Below the pieces are notes generated by a model that saw only the letters and a program-made list of their open reading frames with translations, was not told the origin of the DNA and did no database searches. Positions 26,843 through 35,838 of a DNA stretch of 64,000 bases are shown here, piece after piece (within the stretch, counting starts at the first letter, position 1; every line of letters begins with the position of its first letter). This DNA is from Ruegeria sp. THAF33. GTDB taxonomy: Bacteria; Pseudomonadota; Alphaproteobacteria; Rhodobacterales; Rhodobacteraceae. The translations under genes and the position numbers were made by a program. Location of the stretch: the NCBI RefSeq assembly GCF_009363615.1, contig NZ_CP045384.1, forward strand, positions 1,486,501-1,550,500, given 5' to 3'.

Positions 26843-28152
26843 CCGACTCTGTCAAAAACACGCTGCTGTTCACAATTGTCGGCGGCCTGATCCTGTTGAC
26901 CGGTTTCACGCAAAGCTGGAACACCGCGATCCTGATCCTGAATATGGGGCTGATTTCCGCCATCATGGCGATCGGAGTAAACCTGCAATGGGGTTTTGCC
27001 GGTCTGTTCAATGTGGGCGTGATGGGCTTTGTCGCACTGGGCGGTCTGGCCGTCGTACTGGTTTCAACGCCGCCCACGCCCGGTGCTTGGGCCGCCGGAG
27101 GTTATGGCATCGTTCTGTCTTTGCTGCTGGGCGCCGTGACAGTGGTTGCCGCCGTTCTGGTGGCAACAAAGCTGCCGAAGGGCCGTGTGCAAACCCTGAC
27201 GATCATCGCCGTTCTTGTCGTGGGCTTTTTTGTCTATCGCGCGGTGTTCGATCCCAGCATTGCGGCGGTCGAGGCCATCGACCCGGCAATTGCCGGCAAT
27301 ATCGGAGGTTTGAATCTGCCGGTTCTGCTGGCCTGGCCGGCGGGTGGTTTGCTGGCGGCGGGTGCTGCGTGGCTGATCGGTAAAACGGCGCTGGGCCTTC
27401 GTTCGGATTATCTGGCGATTGCCACATTGGGTATCGCCGAAATCATCATTGCAGTCATGAAAAACGAAGACTGGCTGGCCCGGGGCGTCAAGAACGTCTA
27501 CGGCATTCCACGCCCGTCCCCTGTTGTGGGCTACGAAGTGGATTTGCAGAACGACCCGGCCTTTCTGGCGCGGGCTGAATGGTTGGGATTGGATCCCGTC
27601 ACCGCGTCCACCCTTTCGGTCAAACTCGGTTATTCGCTGCTGTTCATGATAGTGCTTCTGGTTCTGCTCTGGATGGCACAGATGGCGCTGAAAAGCCCGT
27701 GGGGCCGGATGATGCGCGCAATCCGTGACAATGAAGTGGCGGCTGAGGCCATGGGCAAGGATGTCACCCGTCGTCATCTGCAAATATTCGTACTGGGTTC
27801 GGCCGTTTGCGGTATCGCGGGTGCGATGATGACAACGCTGGACGGCCAGTTGACGCCAAGCGCGTATCAACCGCTGCGCTTTACCTTTCTGGTCTGGGTG
27901 ATGGTGATCGTGGGTGGTTCGGGCAACAACTTCGGGGCCGTTCTGGGCGCATTCCTGATCTGGTTCCTGTGGGTTCAGGTTGAACCGATCGGCTTGTGGC
28001 TGATGAATGTCATTACCGCCGGCTTGCCGGACGGAAGTGCATTGAAAGCCCACCTGCTGGACAGCGCCGCACATATGCGCCTGTTCACGATGGGTCTGAT
28101 CTTGTTGATTGTTCTCAGATTCAGCCCAAGAGGGCTGATCCCAGAGAAATAG
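26839..28152 (+). CDS. livM: Branched-chain amino acid ABC transporter permease LivM
   Basis: An inner-membrane permease of 437 residues, overlapping livH in an ATGA. Characteristic segments are NLQWGFAGLFNVGVMGF, LRSDYLAIATLGIAEI, MMRAIRDNEVAAEAMGKDV and the C-terminal VGGSGNNFGAVLGAFLIW and FSPRGLIPEK. The loop after about residue 75 is longer than in E. coli LivM. It closes the split liv gene set and is followed by a terminator. Confidence 0.93.
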   Translation: MTDSVKNTLLFTIVGGLILLTGFTQSWNTAILILNMGLISAIMAIGVNLQWGFAGLFNVGVMGFVALGGLAVVLVSTPPTPGAWAAGGYGIVLSLLLGAVTVVAAVLVATKLPKGRVQTLTIIAVLVVGFFVYRAVFDPSIAAVEAIDPAIAGNIGGLNLPVLLAWPAGGLLAAGAAWLIGKTALGLRSDYLAIATLGIAEIIIAVMKNEDWLARGVKNVYGIPRPSPVVGYEVDLQNDPAFLARAEWLGLDPVTASTLSVKLGYSLLFMIVLLVLLWMAQMALKSPWGRMMRAIRDNEVAAEAMGKDVTRRHLQIFVLGSAVCGIAGAMMTTLDGQLTPSAYQPLRFTFLVWVMVIVGGSGNNFGAVLGAFLIWFLWVQVEPIGLWLMNVITAGLPDGSALKAHLLDSAAHMRLFTMGLILLIVLRFSPRGLIPEK

Positions 28153-28174
28153 ATCACTTCCACCTTCAATAAGC

Positions 28175-28207
28175 GAAACCGCGCCTCTTATCCGGCGCGG
28201 TTTCTTG
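28175..28207 (+). terminator. Rho-independent terminator after livM
   Basis: An 11-base-pair GAAACCGCGCC/GGCGCGGTTTC stem with an eight-base loop lies 23 bases after livM and is followed by TTGATTCTT. Confidence 0.82.
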
Positions 28208-28333
28208 ATTCTTAACGATTTTTTGAATAAACGGACACACCGCAGTGTTTTCTTTTTGCGGTATGTCGCCGGCACTCACATCCGTCTACGCCGATCTGTA
28301 ACGATCATTTACACGTTTTGAAAAGAGTCAAAA

Positions 28334-28588
28334 ATGAAAGCACCACGGTTCAAGACACTGCTTCTGTTGCCGGTTGTTGCCATCGTAACAACCGCCTGCA
28401 TTCCCACTCCGGAAGAACTTGAAACAACTCCCGTCAAGGTTCAAACGCCCAAAGGTGTCGTAACCTGTCAGCTATACCGTCACGACCGGGTGACCTGGGA
28501 CCGGGCGATTGACTTCCCGGCTTCGAAAATGTCCGTGCCGGAGGCTGACGCCTACTGCCGTCAGGAAGGCCAGCGTCGTTTGAAGTAA
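28334..28588 (+). CDS. Small putative lipoprotein
   Basis: An 84-residue protein with an N-terminal hydrophobic stretch (TLLLLPVVAIVTTAC) that ends in a possible lipobox TTAC, with Cys22 as the acylated residue; the -3 position is Thr rather than Leu, so the call is tentative. The mature part is about 60 residues and has two further cysteines (VTCQLY and AYCRQEG). I recognise no domain. ATG 28334 is preceded by AAAGAG. It is convergent with the DUF853 gene. Confidence 0.7.
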   Translation: MKAPRFKTLLLLPVVAIVTTACIPTPEELETTPVKVQTPKGVVTCQLYRHDRVTWDRAIDFPASKMSVPEADAYCRQEGQRRLK

Positions 28589-28594
28589 ACATTG

Positions 28595-28615
28595 CGGCGC
28601 CCGTGATGGGCGCCG
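28595..28615 (+). terminator. Hairpin between the small lipoprotein gene and convergent DUF853 gene
   Basis: An 8-base-pair stem (CGGCGCCC, five bases, GGGCGCCG) sits six bases after the lipoprotein stop and a few bases before the convergent stop. The T-tract is weak in both directions. Confidence 0.55.
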
Positions 28616-28620
28616 TTCCG

Positions 28621-30168
28621 TCATCTGTTGCGGAACAATCCACCCAGAATACCACGAACGATCCGGCGTCCGGTCGTTCCTTTCAGTTCTTTGATAACCG
28701 CGTCGGTCATCGCCGATGCAAACGTGTCTTTCCTCCGTTGCACCCGGGACGAGGATCTGCCAACCCGGCTTCCTGAATATCTGCGAGCTGAAGAATACTC
28801 TCGTTCCATCGGTGATTGTGCCTCCAGCACTGCATCGGCCTCTGCCTGTTCAGCGGCCTTGGCGGCGGCCTCAGCCCGAGCCTGGAGGATTTCAAAGGCC
28901 GATTTTCGATCAATTTCATGATCATATTTCGACGCCATTGGCGAGGCATCGAGAATGGTCCGCCGCTGGGCATCAGAAATGGGCCCCAACTGGGAACCCG
29001 GCGGACGAACCAATGTGCGCTCGACAATTCCGGGAACACCTTTTTTCTGCAGCATCGACGTGACAGCCTCACCAACGCCCACCTCACGAATTGCGGCTTC
29101 GGTGTCGAAGGCGGGGTTTTCGCGATAGGTTTCCGCCGCCAGACGCAGGTTCTTTCGGTCACGCGCCGTGAAGGCTCGCAAAGCGTGCTGGACGCGATTG
29201 CCCAACTGCCCCAGAATATCCTCGGGAATATCGGCGGGATTCTGGGTGATGAAATAGACTCCCACGCCTTTGGACCGGATCAGGCGCGCAACCTGTTCGA
29301 CCTTGTCCACCAGCACTTTCGGAGCACCGTCAAACAACAGATGCGCTTCGTCGAAGAAGAACACCAACTTGGGTTTGTCAGGATCACCGACTTCGGGAAG
29401 TTCCTCAAACAATTCGCTCAGCAGCCACAGCAGGAATGTCGCATAAAGCCGTGGCGCGGCCATCAGTTTGTCCGAAGCAAGGATGTTCACCATCCCCTGC
29501 CCGTTTTCATCGGTGCACATCAAATCGGACAGATCCAGCGCGGGTTCGCCAAACAGCTTTGTTCCACCCTGGTTTTCCAATACCAGCAATCGCCGCTGGA
29601 TCGCACCGATCGAAGATGTCGATACATTGCCATATCGCAATGAAAGCTGGGCCCGGTTCTCGCCGATCCAGACCAGCAGCGCCTGAAGGTCCTTGAGATC
29701 CAGAAGAGGCATTCCCTCTTCATCGGCCACGCGGAACGCGATGTTCAGGATGCCTTCCTGCGCTTCGCTCAGTTCCATCAACCGGGACAGCAGCAAAGGG
29801 CCCATTTCAGTGACCGTCGTCCGCACCGGATGGCCTTGTTCGCCAAAAAGATCCCAGAACGTAACCGGGCAGGCGGAATAGGCAAAATCGTCGAACCCAA
29901 TGCGTTTGGCACGATCCATAAATGCCTGATGCAGTTTATGCGCGTCGCTTCCGGGCAAAGCCAGGCCCGACAGATCGCCTTTGACATCGGACAAAAACAC
30001 CGGAACTCCGGCTTGGGAAAAGCCTTCCGCGAGGATTTGCAACGTTACGGTCTTACCGGTCCCGGTGGCGCCGGCAATCAGCCCATGACGGTTCGCATAT
30101 CTAAGCGCCAGTTCCTGCGGCTGGCCATAGCCTTCGCCTCCGCCACCCAAAAATATATTCTTGCCCAT
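28621..30168 (-). CDS. HerA-like ATPase of the DUF853 family (YjgR-like)
   Basis: A cytoplasmic P-loop ATPase of 515 residues in the HerA/FtsK superfamily. Walker A is GATGTGKT at 33-40, [12 protein letters not shown] follows, and Walker B is [15 protein letters not shown] near 265; the arginine-finger region includes [18 protein letters not shown] text ([17 protein letters not shown]). The C-terminus is a coiled, alanine-rich stretch (about 420-455) and a basic tail. HerA proteins pump or remodel DNA, but the role of the DUF853 branch is unsettled. I chose ATG 30168, eight bases after AAGG; ATG 30174 is also possible. Confidence 0.88.
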   Translation of the reverse strand: MGKNIFLGGGGEGYGQPQELALRYANRHGLIAGATGTGKTVTLQILAEGFSQAGVPVFLSDVKGDLSGLALPGSDAHKLHQAFMDRAKRIGFDDFAYSACPVTFWDLFGEQGHPVRTTVTEMGPLLLSRLMELSEAQEGILNIAFRVADEEGMPLLDLKDLQALLVWIGENRAQLSLRYGNVSTSSIGAIQRRLLVLENQGGTKLFGEPALDLSDLMCTDENGQGMVNILASDKLMAAPRLYATFLLWLLSELFEELPEVGDPDKPKLVFFFDEAHLLFDGAPKVLVDKVEQVARLIRSKGVGVYFITQNPADIPEDILGQLGNRVQHALRAFTARDRKNLRLAAETYRENPAFDTEAAIREVGVGEAVTSMLQKKGVPGIVERTLVRPPGSQLGPISDAQRRTILDASPMASKYDHEIDRKSAFEILQARAEAAAKAAEQAEADAVLEAQSPMEREYSSARRYSGSRVGRSSSRVQRRKDTFASAMTDAVIKELKGTTGRRIVRGILGGLFRNR

Positions 30169-30236
30169 TAACATTGCCTTATGTTTCACCGATCCGTGAC
30201 CAGCATACAAAGTTAACCTTTGACTGCGATAGTCAA

Positions 30237-30315
30237 TTTGCCCCGCGTTTGCTTCCTTCACGTGGGGCAGAGTTCCTCCCTGTCGACTGGCCGTGCCTTC
30301 GGGCACGGCTTTTTT
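30237..30315 (+). ncRNA. Candidate small RNA 1 with terminator
   Basis: This lies in a 448-base gap between divergent genes, so a plus-strand terminator here has no protein gene to serve. Hairpin 1 is an 8-base-pair stem (GCCCCGCG/CGTGGGGC, one G-T) at 30240-30268 with a 13-base loop rich in C and T. A single-stranded linker contains TTCCTCCC, able to pair with Shine-Dalgarno sequences. The end is a strong terminator at 30290-30315: GCCGTGCC, TTCG tetraloop, GGCACGGC, then six T. The 5' end is not fixed because I see no good promoter. Confidence 0.5.
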
Positions 30316-30373
30316 GCAGGCTCGAATTTGGTTTCAAAGTTCTGACCGTAATATTAAAATTTGAGGATAGCTG

Positions 30374-30402
30374 TTGACCCGTCTGCGCCCCTTTCGTAGG
30401 GT
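30374..30402 (+). promoter_or_regulatory. Sigma-70-type promoter of candidate small RNA 2
   Basis: TTGACC at 30374-30379, a 17-base spacer and TAGGGT at 30397-30402. Transcription would start near 30408-30410, upstream of two hairpins. Confidence 0.5.
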
Positions 30403-30407
30403 TTGCG

Positions 30408-30480
30408 CATAAATAAGTCGGCCAGTCCGACGGGGAGAACCTTTTGGAAAAGAGAGCTGGCTTATACAGCTCTCTTTTTC
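30408..30480 (+). ncRNA. Candidate small RNA 2 with terminator
   Basis: About 73 bases between a plausible promoter and a rho-independent terminator. A first hairpin (GTCGG, five bases, CCGAC) at 30417-30431 is followed by a purine-rich stretch (GGGGAGAACC) and then the terminator at 30451-30480: AGAGAGCTG, seven-base loop, CAGCTCTCT, TTTTC. It could instead be an attenuator leader of ialB, which starts 137 bases after the terminator, but no peptide or riboswitch fold was recognised. Confidence 0.5.
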
Positions 30481-30616
30481 TGTCTCAGGGCAGTTGGTTT
30501 CTGGTGTTCTGGCAAGAATCCGTTCACGTTCAGACATGGCGTTCTGTTAGTGCCTGACACCAGTTCAGAAGAGTGTTAAACGAAGCAAAAAGCTCAAGCA
30601 TCAAGTCGAGGCATTC

Positions 30617-31195
30617 ATGATCAAGAAAATCCTCTCGCTAAGTACAGTGGCGGCAATTCTTCTATGTGGCGCAGCTTATGCGCAGGATACAACGACATCC
30701 GAACCGGACAACGGTCTCGATTTGGGTCAGGAAGGCCCGCGCCCCGGAGAACAGTTCGTCAAGGAAAAGTTCGGCGACTGGGACTTGTCCTGCATCAAGG
30801 CGCAGCAAGGCGAAGACCCGTGCGCCATCGTCCAGATTCTGAAGGGCAACCAGGGTGATCCGATAGCTGAGGTGTCGATTGGAAGACTGCCCGAGGGCGG
30901 CGCGGCAGTTGCATGGGCGAATGTGATCGTTCCTTTGGAAACACTGCTGCAAGCTCAGCTCGCCCTGTCCGTCGATGGTGCGCCCCGCAAGTTGTACAAC
31001 TATCATCATTGCCTGCCTGTTGGCTGCGTCGCGCAGCTGGGCCTGAGCCAGGGCGATATCGATGCAATGAAAGCTGGCACCAAGGCGATCTTCTCGCTGG
31101 TTCCGGCCCGCTTCCCTGATCAGGTACTGGAGATGGAGATGTCGTTGTCCGGCTTTACGTCCGGCTATGACACTCTGACCGTCAACGCGAACTGA
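30617..31195 (+). CDS. Invasion-associated locus B (IalB) family periplasmic protein
   Basis: A 192-residue exported protein. The signal peptide (ILSLSTVAAILLCGAAYA) is followed by a short acidic region, then the IalB domain (about 45-185) with KFGDWDLSCIK, CAIVQILKG and RKLYNYHHCLPVGC. Four cysteines in the domain are arranged as in the family and probably pair. IalB of Bartonella affects erythrocyte invasion; in free-living alphaproteobacteria the role is unknown and probably envelope-related. ATG 30617 follows GAGGC. The upstream gap may carry sRNA genes. Confidence 0.9.
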   Translation: MIKKILSLSTVAAILLCGAAYAQDTTTSEPDNGLDLGQEGPRPGEQFVKEKFGDWDLSCIKAQQGEDPCAIVQILKGNQGDPIAEVSIGRLPEGGAAVAWANVIVPLETLLQAQLALSVDGAPRKLYNYHHCLPVGCVAQLGLSQGDIDAMKAGTKAIFSLVPARFPDQVLEMEMSLSGFTSGYDTLTVNAN

Positions 31196-31211
31196 GGGTG
31201 CGTTTACGATT

Positions 31212-31238
31212 GCGCCGCCGCACCGACTGCGGCGGCGC
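31212..31238 (+). terminator. Shared hairpin between ialB and the convergent ketosynthase gene
   Basis: A perfect 11-base-pair stem (GCGCCGCCGCA, CCGAC, TGCGGCGGCGC) lies in the 51 bases between two convergent stops. No long T-tract on either side, so termination strength is uncertain. Confidence 0.6.
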
Positions 31239-31246
31239 TTCGCGGA

Positions 31247-32455
31247 TTAAATCCGCTTTAAAGCAAGAACCGCATTCAGCCCGCCGAAAGCAAACGCATT
31301 GCTGAGCGCGACGTCAACTTTGGCTTCCCGAGCCTCGTTTGGCACAACATCAAGCGCGCATTCCGGATCGGGTTCCTCGTATCCGATGGTGGGTGCAATC
31401 ACACCGTCCCGCAGCGCCATGATACATGCCAAGAGTTCCACCGCACCGGTTCCACCAATCAGGTGACCATGCATGGATTTGGTCGACGATATCATCAGGT
31501 CGTCAGCATGGGGCCCAAAAACATCCGCAACGGCGGCGCATTCGGTTTTGTCATTCGCGGCCGTCCCGGTGCCGTGTGCGTTGATATAGCCCACATCGCT
31601 TGCATTCAATCTGGCGTCGGCCAAGGCACCTGACATGGCCCTTGAAGCCCCTTGCTTGCTGGGCATCACGATATCGGCCGCATCCGACGACATGGCAAAA
31701 CCAACGACTTCGCACATGATCTCGGCGCCACGGGCGCGGGCGTGCTCGTATTCCTCGAAAACAAAGATACCGGCCCCTTCGCCCTGTACCATTCCGTTTC
31801 GGTTGGCGCTGAACGGTCGACACGCATCCTTGGACATGACGCGCAACCCTTCCCAGGCCTTGACGCCTCCAAAGCACAACATGGATTCGGATCCGCCAGT
31901 GATCATGACCGGGGCCATACCGCTTCGGACCATCTGAAAGGCCTGAGCCATGGCATGGTTCGACGACGCGCAGGCGGTCGACACGGTGAAGCTGGGGCCT
32001 TTGAGATTGTGTTCCATAGAAACATGGCTGGCCGCCGCATTGTTCATGAGTTTGGGAACAACAAACGGGTGTACCCGGTTCTTTCCGTCCTCATAAACCG
32101 AGCGATAATTGTCATCCCAGGTCGATACGCCACCGCCGGCGGTCCCCAAAACAACACCTGATTTTGCGGCCAACTCTCCGTGAAACTCGATGCCGGACTG
32201 ATCGATGGCCTCTTTGGCGGCGGTCAAAGTGAACTGAGTGAACCGGTCATACAACGACATCTGCTGACGGTTGAACCTACCTTCAGCCTCAAAGCCGCGA
32301 ACCTGCCCGCCGATTTTGATGGCCAACCGATCAACATCCCGAAATTCCAGTTCCGAGATGCCGCAACGGCCTTCGCGCATGGCTTCCAGGGTGTCAGGAA
32401 CCGAATGGCCCAGTGAATTGATCGTACCTGCGCCGGTAATGACAACACGTTTCAT
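31247..32455 (-). CDS. Beta-ketoacyl-[acyl carrier protein] synthase (FabF/NodE-like)
   Basis: A 402-residue condensing enzyme that would elongate an acyl chain held on an ACP. The catalytic Cys162 is in STACASSNH, the two histidines are His294 (INAHGTGT) and His331 (KSMHGHLIGG), with Lys326. It is closer in style to FabF-like accessory synthases such as NodE than to the housekeeping FabF. It starts 9 bases after the stop of a dedicated acp gene, itself downstream of lpxD, so it most likely makes or modifies a special acyl chain, perhaps for lipid A. Exact substrate unknown. Confidence 0.9.
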   Translation of the reverse strand: MKRVVITGAGTINSLGHSVPDTLEAMREGRCGISELEFRDVDRLAIKIGGQVRGFEAEGRFNRQQMSLYDRFTQFTLTAAKEAIDQSGIEFHGELAAKSGVVLGTAGGGVSTWDDNYRSVYEDGKNRVHPFVVPKLMNNAAASHVSMEHNLKGPSFTVSTACASSNHAMAQAFQMVRSGMAPVMITGGSESMLCFGGVKAWEGLRVMSKDACRPFSANRNGMVQGEGAGIFVFEEYEHARARGAEIMCEVVGFAMSSDAADIVMPSKQGASRAMSGALADARLNASDVGYINAHGTGTAANDKTECAAVADVFGPHADDLMISSTKSMHGHLIGGTGAVELLACIMALRDGVIAPTIGYEEPDPECALDVVPNEAREAKVDVALSNAFAFGGLNAVLALKRI

Positions 32456-32464
32456 GAGCGTCAG

Positions 32465-32722
32465 TCAGACCTTTTCCGACACGAGCTTTTCGATCCCGGC
32501 AATGATCGCAGCGACATTGGATATGTCAAAATCGTTGGCCTCGGGTTCGTTGGCGTTGAACGGAATTGAAATGTCGAACTCTTCCTCGATGGCGAAAATA
32601 CTTTCGACCAGACCAAGGCTGTCGATTCCCAGATCTTCCAGCGTGCTTTCGGGCGTCACATCCGATGGCTCCAGCACGGCCTGCTCTGCAATGATTGCGA
32701 TGACGCGGTCGCTGATGCTCAT
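32465..32722 (-). CDS. Acyl carrier protein (specialised, second ACP type)
   Basis: An 85-residue ACP. The phosphopantetheine attachment site is Ser35 in GIDSLGLVE, with VESIFAIEEEFDISIPF after it; the usual helices are present. The C-terminal region (PEANDFDISNVAAIIAGI) departs from the housekeeping AcpP. It lies between lpxD and a ketosynthase on the minus strand. In rhizobia the special AcpXL carries very long lipid A chains; a comparable role is an inference here because no fabZ-like or lpxXL genes are adjacent. Confidence 0.92.
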   Translation of the reverse strand: MSISDRVIAIIAEQAVLEPSDVTPESTLEDLGIDSLGLVESIFAIEEEFDISIPFNANEPEANDFDISNVAAIIAGIEKLVSEKV

Positions 32723-32754
32723 GTCGATCCCCTGATTTTCAGTTTGACGATGAT

Positions 32755-33846
32755 TTAATCGCTTGGGGTCTGTTTGAAAACAGCCTTTTTTAATGCCTCA
32801 ACGTCGCGCGCCATTCGGGGCAGTCGCCGCTGCGCCTTGTAGACATCGGTATGGGTCTCCATTTTGATGCCCGGATACCCCATGATGACGCGCCCGGCGG
32901 GCACATTTGACAGAATCTTCGTGCCCCCACCCGAAATGACGCCGTCCCCTATGAAAATATTGTCGACCACTCCGGTCTGGCCACCCAGAACAACGTTGTT
33001 GCCGATCTCGACCGAGCCGGACACACCCGTCTGACCGCACAGCAGACAATCCCGCCCGACGCGGGTGTTGTGTCCGACATGGACAAGATTATCCAGCTTG
33101 GTGCCGTTACCGATCCGCGTGTTGCGGATGGTTCCATTGTCGACGGTGCAATTGGCGCCAACCTCGACATCGTCACCGATCTCAACCGCGCCCAAAGAAT
33201 GAATACGAAGCCAGCTTTGGGCCTTGGCGTCCCCCTGATCACCCAACGTTTCGCGGGCGCGCTCAGCGCCAGAGACCTCGGGCGTTACGAAACTGAACCC
33301 GTCGGCGCCAATCCTTGCACCGGGTTGCGCGATGAACCGATCCCCGATTTGTGCGCGCGCGCCAATACTAACCATTTCGCGCAACAGGGCCTGTTCGCCA
33401 AGAATGGCGTCCATTCCCACCACGCAGTGTGCACCGATGACCGAGCCCGAACCTATTCGCGCCCGAGCACCCACAACGGTCAGAGGTCCTATCGCCACAT
33501 CTGGTCCAATTTCGGCCGTTGGATCGATCACTGCGGAAGGGTGAATGCCCGGTTCAATCCCTTGCCCGCGATCCAGCATTGCGGTGATCCCCGCCATCGC
33601 CATGCGCGGACGCTTCACGAAAATGGCCGCTCGCAACCCCATTGCCTGCCAATCCGCGCCTTCCCACAGAACGGCGGCGCGAGCTTCCCCTTTCGAAAGC
33701 GCTTCGGCGTATTTCGGGGACATGGCCATGGCCAGATCTGTTGGTCCGGCATCGCCCGGCTCGGCCGCCCGCACGATCGTCAGTCCACCATCGCCTTGGC
33801 ATTCGGCACCCAAAGCGTCGGCGATTTGCTGAATGGTAAACTGCAT
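32755..33846 (-). CDS. lpxD: UDP-3-O-acylglucosamine N-acyltransferase
   Basis: The third step of lipid A synthesis: transfer of a 3-hydroxyacyl chain from ACP to the 2-amino group of UDP-3-O-acylglucosamine. 363 residues with an N-terminal uridine-binding domain (MQFTIQQIADALGA, LAMAMSPKYAEAL) and a long left-handed beta-helix (IHPSAVIDPTAEIGPDVAIG onward in parts) carrying the catalytic His in DNLVHVGHNTRVG. The C-terminal helical region follows YPGIKMETH. ATG 33846 follows AAGGAAG. Usual partners lpxA, fabZ, bamA are not adjacent; instead it leads an lpxD-acp-ketosynthase unit. Confidence 0.94.
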   Translation of the reverse strand: MQFTIQQIADALGAECQGDGGLTIVRAAEPGDAGPTDLAMAMSPKYAEALSKGEARAAVLWEGADWQAMGLRAAIFVKRPRMAMAGITAMLDRGQGIEPGIHPSAVIDPTAEIGPDVAIGPLTVVGARARIGSGSVIGAHCVVGMDAILGEQALLREMVSIGARAQIGDRFIAQPGARIGADGFSFVTPEVSGAERARETLGDQGDAKAQSWLRIHSLGAVEIGDDVEVGANCTVDNGTIRNTRIGNGTKLDNLVHVGHNTRVGRDCLLCGQTGVSGSVEIGNNVVLGGQTGVVDNIFIGDGVISGGGTKILSNVPAGRVIMGYPGIKMETHTDVYKAQRRLPRMARDVEALKKAVFKQTPSD

Positions 33847-33880
33847 CTCGGGCTTCCTTTTGGCAGGATTTGCCCTGTGC

Positions 33881-35488
33881 TTAACCCTGAACGTCCGGCA
33901 GGGCCACCCCTGCCTTTTGCAGGGCTTCCCAAATCTTGCGGTCCCGGCCATAGACATCGCGGCGATACTGCACCTCGCCTTTTGGACCGACATATGCCGT
34001 TCGATAAATCAGGTGGACCGGAACTTTTTGTTCCAAATCAACCTTGGTTTCCTTTCCCGTGTTCAGAACACGATGAAAGAATGCCTTGGGGTCCTCTTCC
34101 TGTTTGGCCAACAATGCATAGGCAAATTCGAAAGGCTGTGCCAGTCGGATGCAGCCGTGCGAGAACGCCCGAACCTCACGCGCGAACAGGCTTTTCTGAG
34201 GCGTATCATGCAGATAGATATTGTACTTGTTGGGGAACATGAACTTGACCAGCCCCAAAGCATTGCTTTTGCTGGGCGGCTGGCGCATCGCAAAAGGAAA
34301 GCTTCGCGCGGAGAACTGATTGAAATCAACCGCCCCGCGATTGACCTGCCGCCCCCTGCTGTCCGTGATCTGGATATGACTGACCGCGTTGGGGTTCGCT
34401 TTCAACTTTGGCAGGTATTCCTTGGTGATGATCGAGCGCGGAACATACCAACTGGGGTTTATCACCATATGTTCCATCACATCCGAGAACTCTGGGCTGC
34501 GGCGATCATGCGTGTTTTTGCCGATCACCGCACGGGTCTCGAACGTGACTTGCCCGTCATCCACGATCTTTGCCGAAAAATCTGTCTGGTTGACAAGAAT
34601 ATGACGCGCGCCGCGTTCCCGAGGCAACCAGCGTTCCCGTTCCAGAGCGACATAAACAGCCTTGAGCCGGTCCACGGCCGGGCGATTCAACTCGGCAATC
34701 GTGCCCTTACCTGCAACGCCATCGGGTTCCAATCCATGCGCGATTTGAAAGGCCCTGACACCTTCCAGCAGCGCGGCGTCGAAAGACGGGCTGGCCGATG
34801 GTTTCATGTAGCCCATCAACGCCAGCCGATTGCGAAGCTTCACGACATTGGGCCCGGTATCACCGTATTCCAGCTTGGTTTCCGGGACAGTCGCCCCCCA
34901 ACCGCCTTGATCTACCAAATCCTGTAGCGCCAGTTTCTGCTTCATCAGAGCCCGGTACTGACGGGTTTGAGGAGCCAATTGCGCAAGATACGCGGCGCCA
35001 TGTGTGTTCAGGACGTTCAGATGCTCGGCCGCGCTGCGACGATCCACCGACCGAACAAGTCCGTCGTCGATGTTTCCGGGCCGAAGAAAACCCGAGTACA
35101 ATGCGTCGGCAAACTCTACGAAAACCCGGCTCAGTTCCGCTTCAACGGCGCCAAGGTCGCGTGTCGAGCGTGCATCCTGCATTTTCTGCATCAAGGATGA
35201 AACTGTCGCATCGGCCCGCGGCAGACCGTGCAGATGCGCATGTGACAGTGCCTGGATCAATGCGGCCCGGCGTTGCATATGCTCATCGGATTCACCCACC
35301 CAAATCGGCGAAAACCCGTTTGTCCGGTAAAACTCTGCGATCTGCGATTCCCGTGGGGTATGTTCTGCAACGGCCATCTGAAACGCCGTGTTGTGCGCAG
35401 GTTCAGAAGTGGTGTTTGCCATACTCGCGGTGGCCGCAAAACAGGCGGCAAGCAGGATACTGGTACGGGTTCGGAAAACAGAAAGCAT
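33881..35488 (-). CDS. L,D-transpeptidase (YcbB-like) with peptidoglycan-binding domain
   Basis: A 535-residue exported enzyme that cross-links peptidoglycan stem peptides by 3-3 bonds. Signal peptide (ILLAACFAATASMA) at 1-24, an N-terminal scaffold domain, a PG_binding_1-type domain (about 215-265; YGDTGPNVVKLRNRLALMGYM and EGVRAFQIAHGL), then the YkuD catalytic domain (about 295-480) with the active Cys in SHGCIRLAQ. The order matches E. coli YcbB/LdtD. It is divergent from a DUF882 peptidase gene, a pairing that also occurs in E. coli (ycbB-ycbK). Confidence 0.94.
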   Translation of the reverse strand: MLSVFRTRTSILLAACFAATASMANTTSEPAHNTAFQMAVAEHTPRESQIAEFYRTNGFSPIWVGESDEHMQRRAALIQALSHAHLHGLPRADATVSSLMQKMQDARSTRDLGAVEAELSRVFVEFADALYSGFLRPGNIDDGLVRSVDRRSAAEHLNVLNTHGAAYLAQLAPQTRQYRALMKQKLALQDLVDQGGWGATVPETKLEYGDTGPNVVKLRNRLALMGYMKPSASPSFDAALLEGVRAFQIAHGLEPDGVAGKGTIAELNRPAVDRLKAVYVALERERWLPRERGARHILVNQTDFSAKIVDDGQVTFETRAVIGKNTHDRRSPEFSDVMEHMVINPSWYVPRSIITKEYLPKLKANPNAVSHIQITDSRGRQVNRGAVDFNQFSARSFPFAMRQPPSKSNALGLVKFMFPNKYNIYLHDTPQKSLFAREVRAFSHGCIRLAQPFEFAYALLAKQEEDPKAFFHRVLNTGKETKVDLEQKVPVHLIYRTAYVGPKGEVQYRRDVYGRDRKIWEALQKAGVALPDVQG

Positions 35489-35838
35489 TGGATGGCCTTG
35501 GAATCAATGGCTTGGTTGGTGATACGTGCGTCGAACAACTATGAGTTTGACTGCGCAGACTTGTCTATTCACAAATTCCTTACCGAATTGCTTCTATTGT
35601 CGCCTGATGCGCGTTTGCATCGGCCCGGTGATGCGCAGCCCACACTTGCAAATATTCTGCGCTCGGCTGTGACATTTGCGCAAAAATCTGCCGAAAATTC
35701 CCCCTTGAAAAGGTGACTATGAAACACTTCTTGGCCGTCGAATCCGATTGTGTCATAAATTCCGCATCTGGGATGGGAAAAATTAAGACAGCGCGCGTAA
35801 CATCGTGCGCAGGCAGGAACAGTACGGGACGAACAAAA
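35489..35838. other. Divergent promoter region between L,D-transpeptidase and DUF882 genes
   Basis: About 350 bases without a sound gene. It must hold the promoters of both genes. One weak plus-strand promoter candidate reads TTGACT near 35546 with ACAAAT-type sequence about 17 bases later. The open frame that runs upstream of the DUF882 gene from 35713 lacks a ribosome binding site. No repeats or hairpins stood out. Confidence 0.45.
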
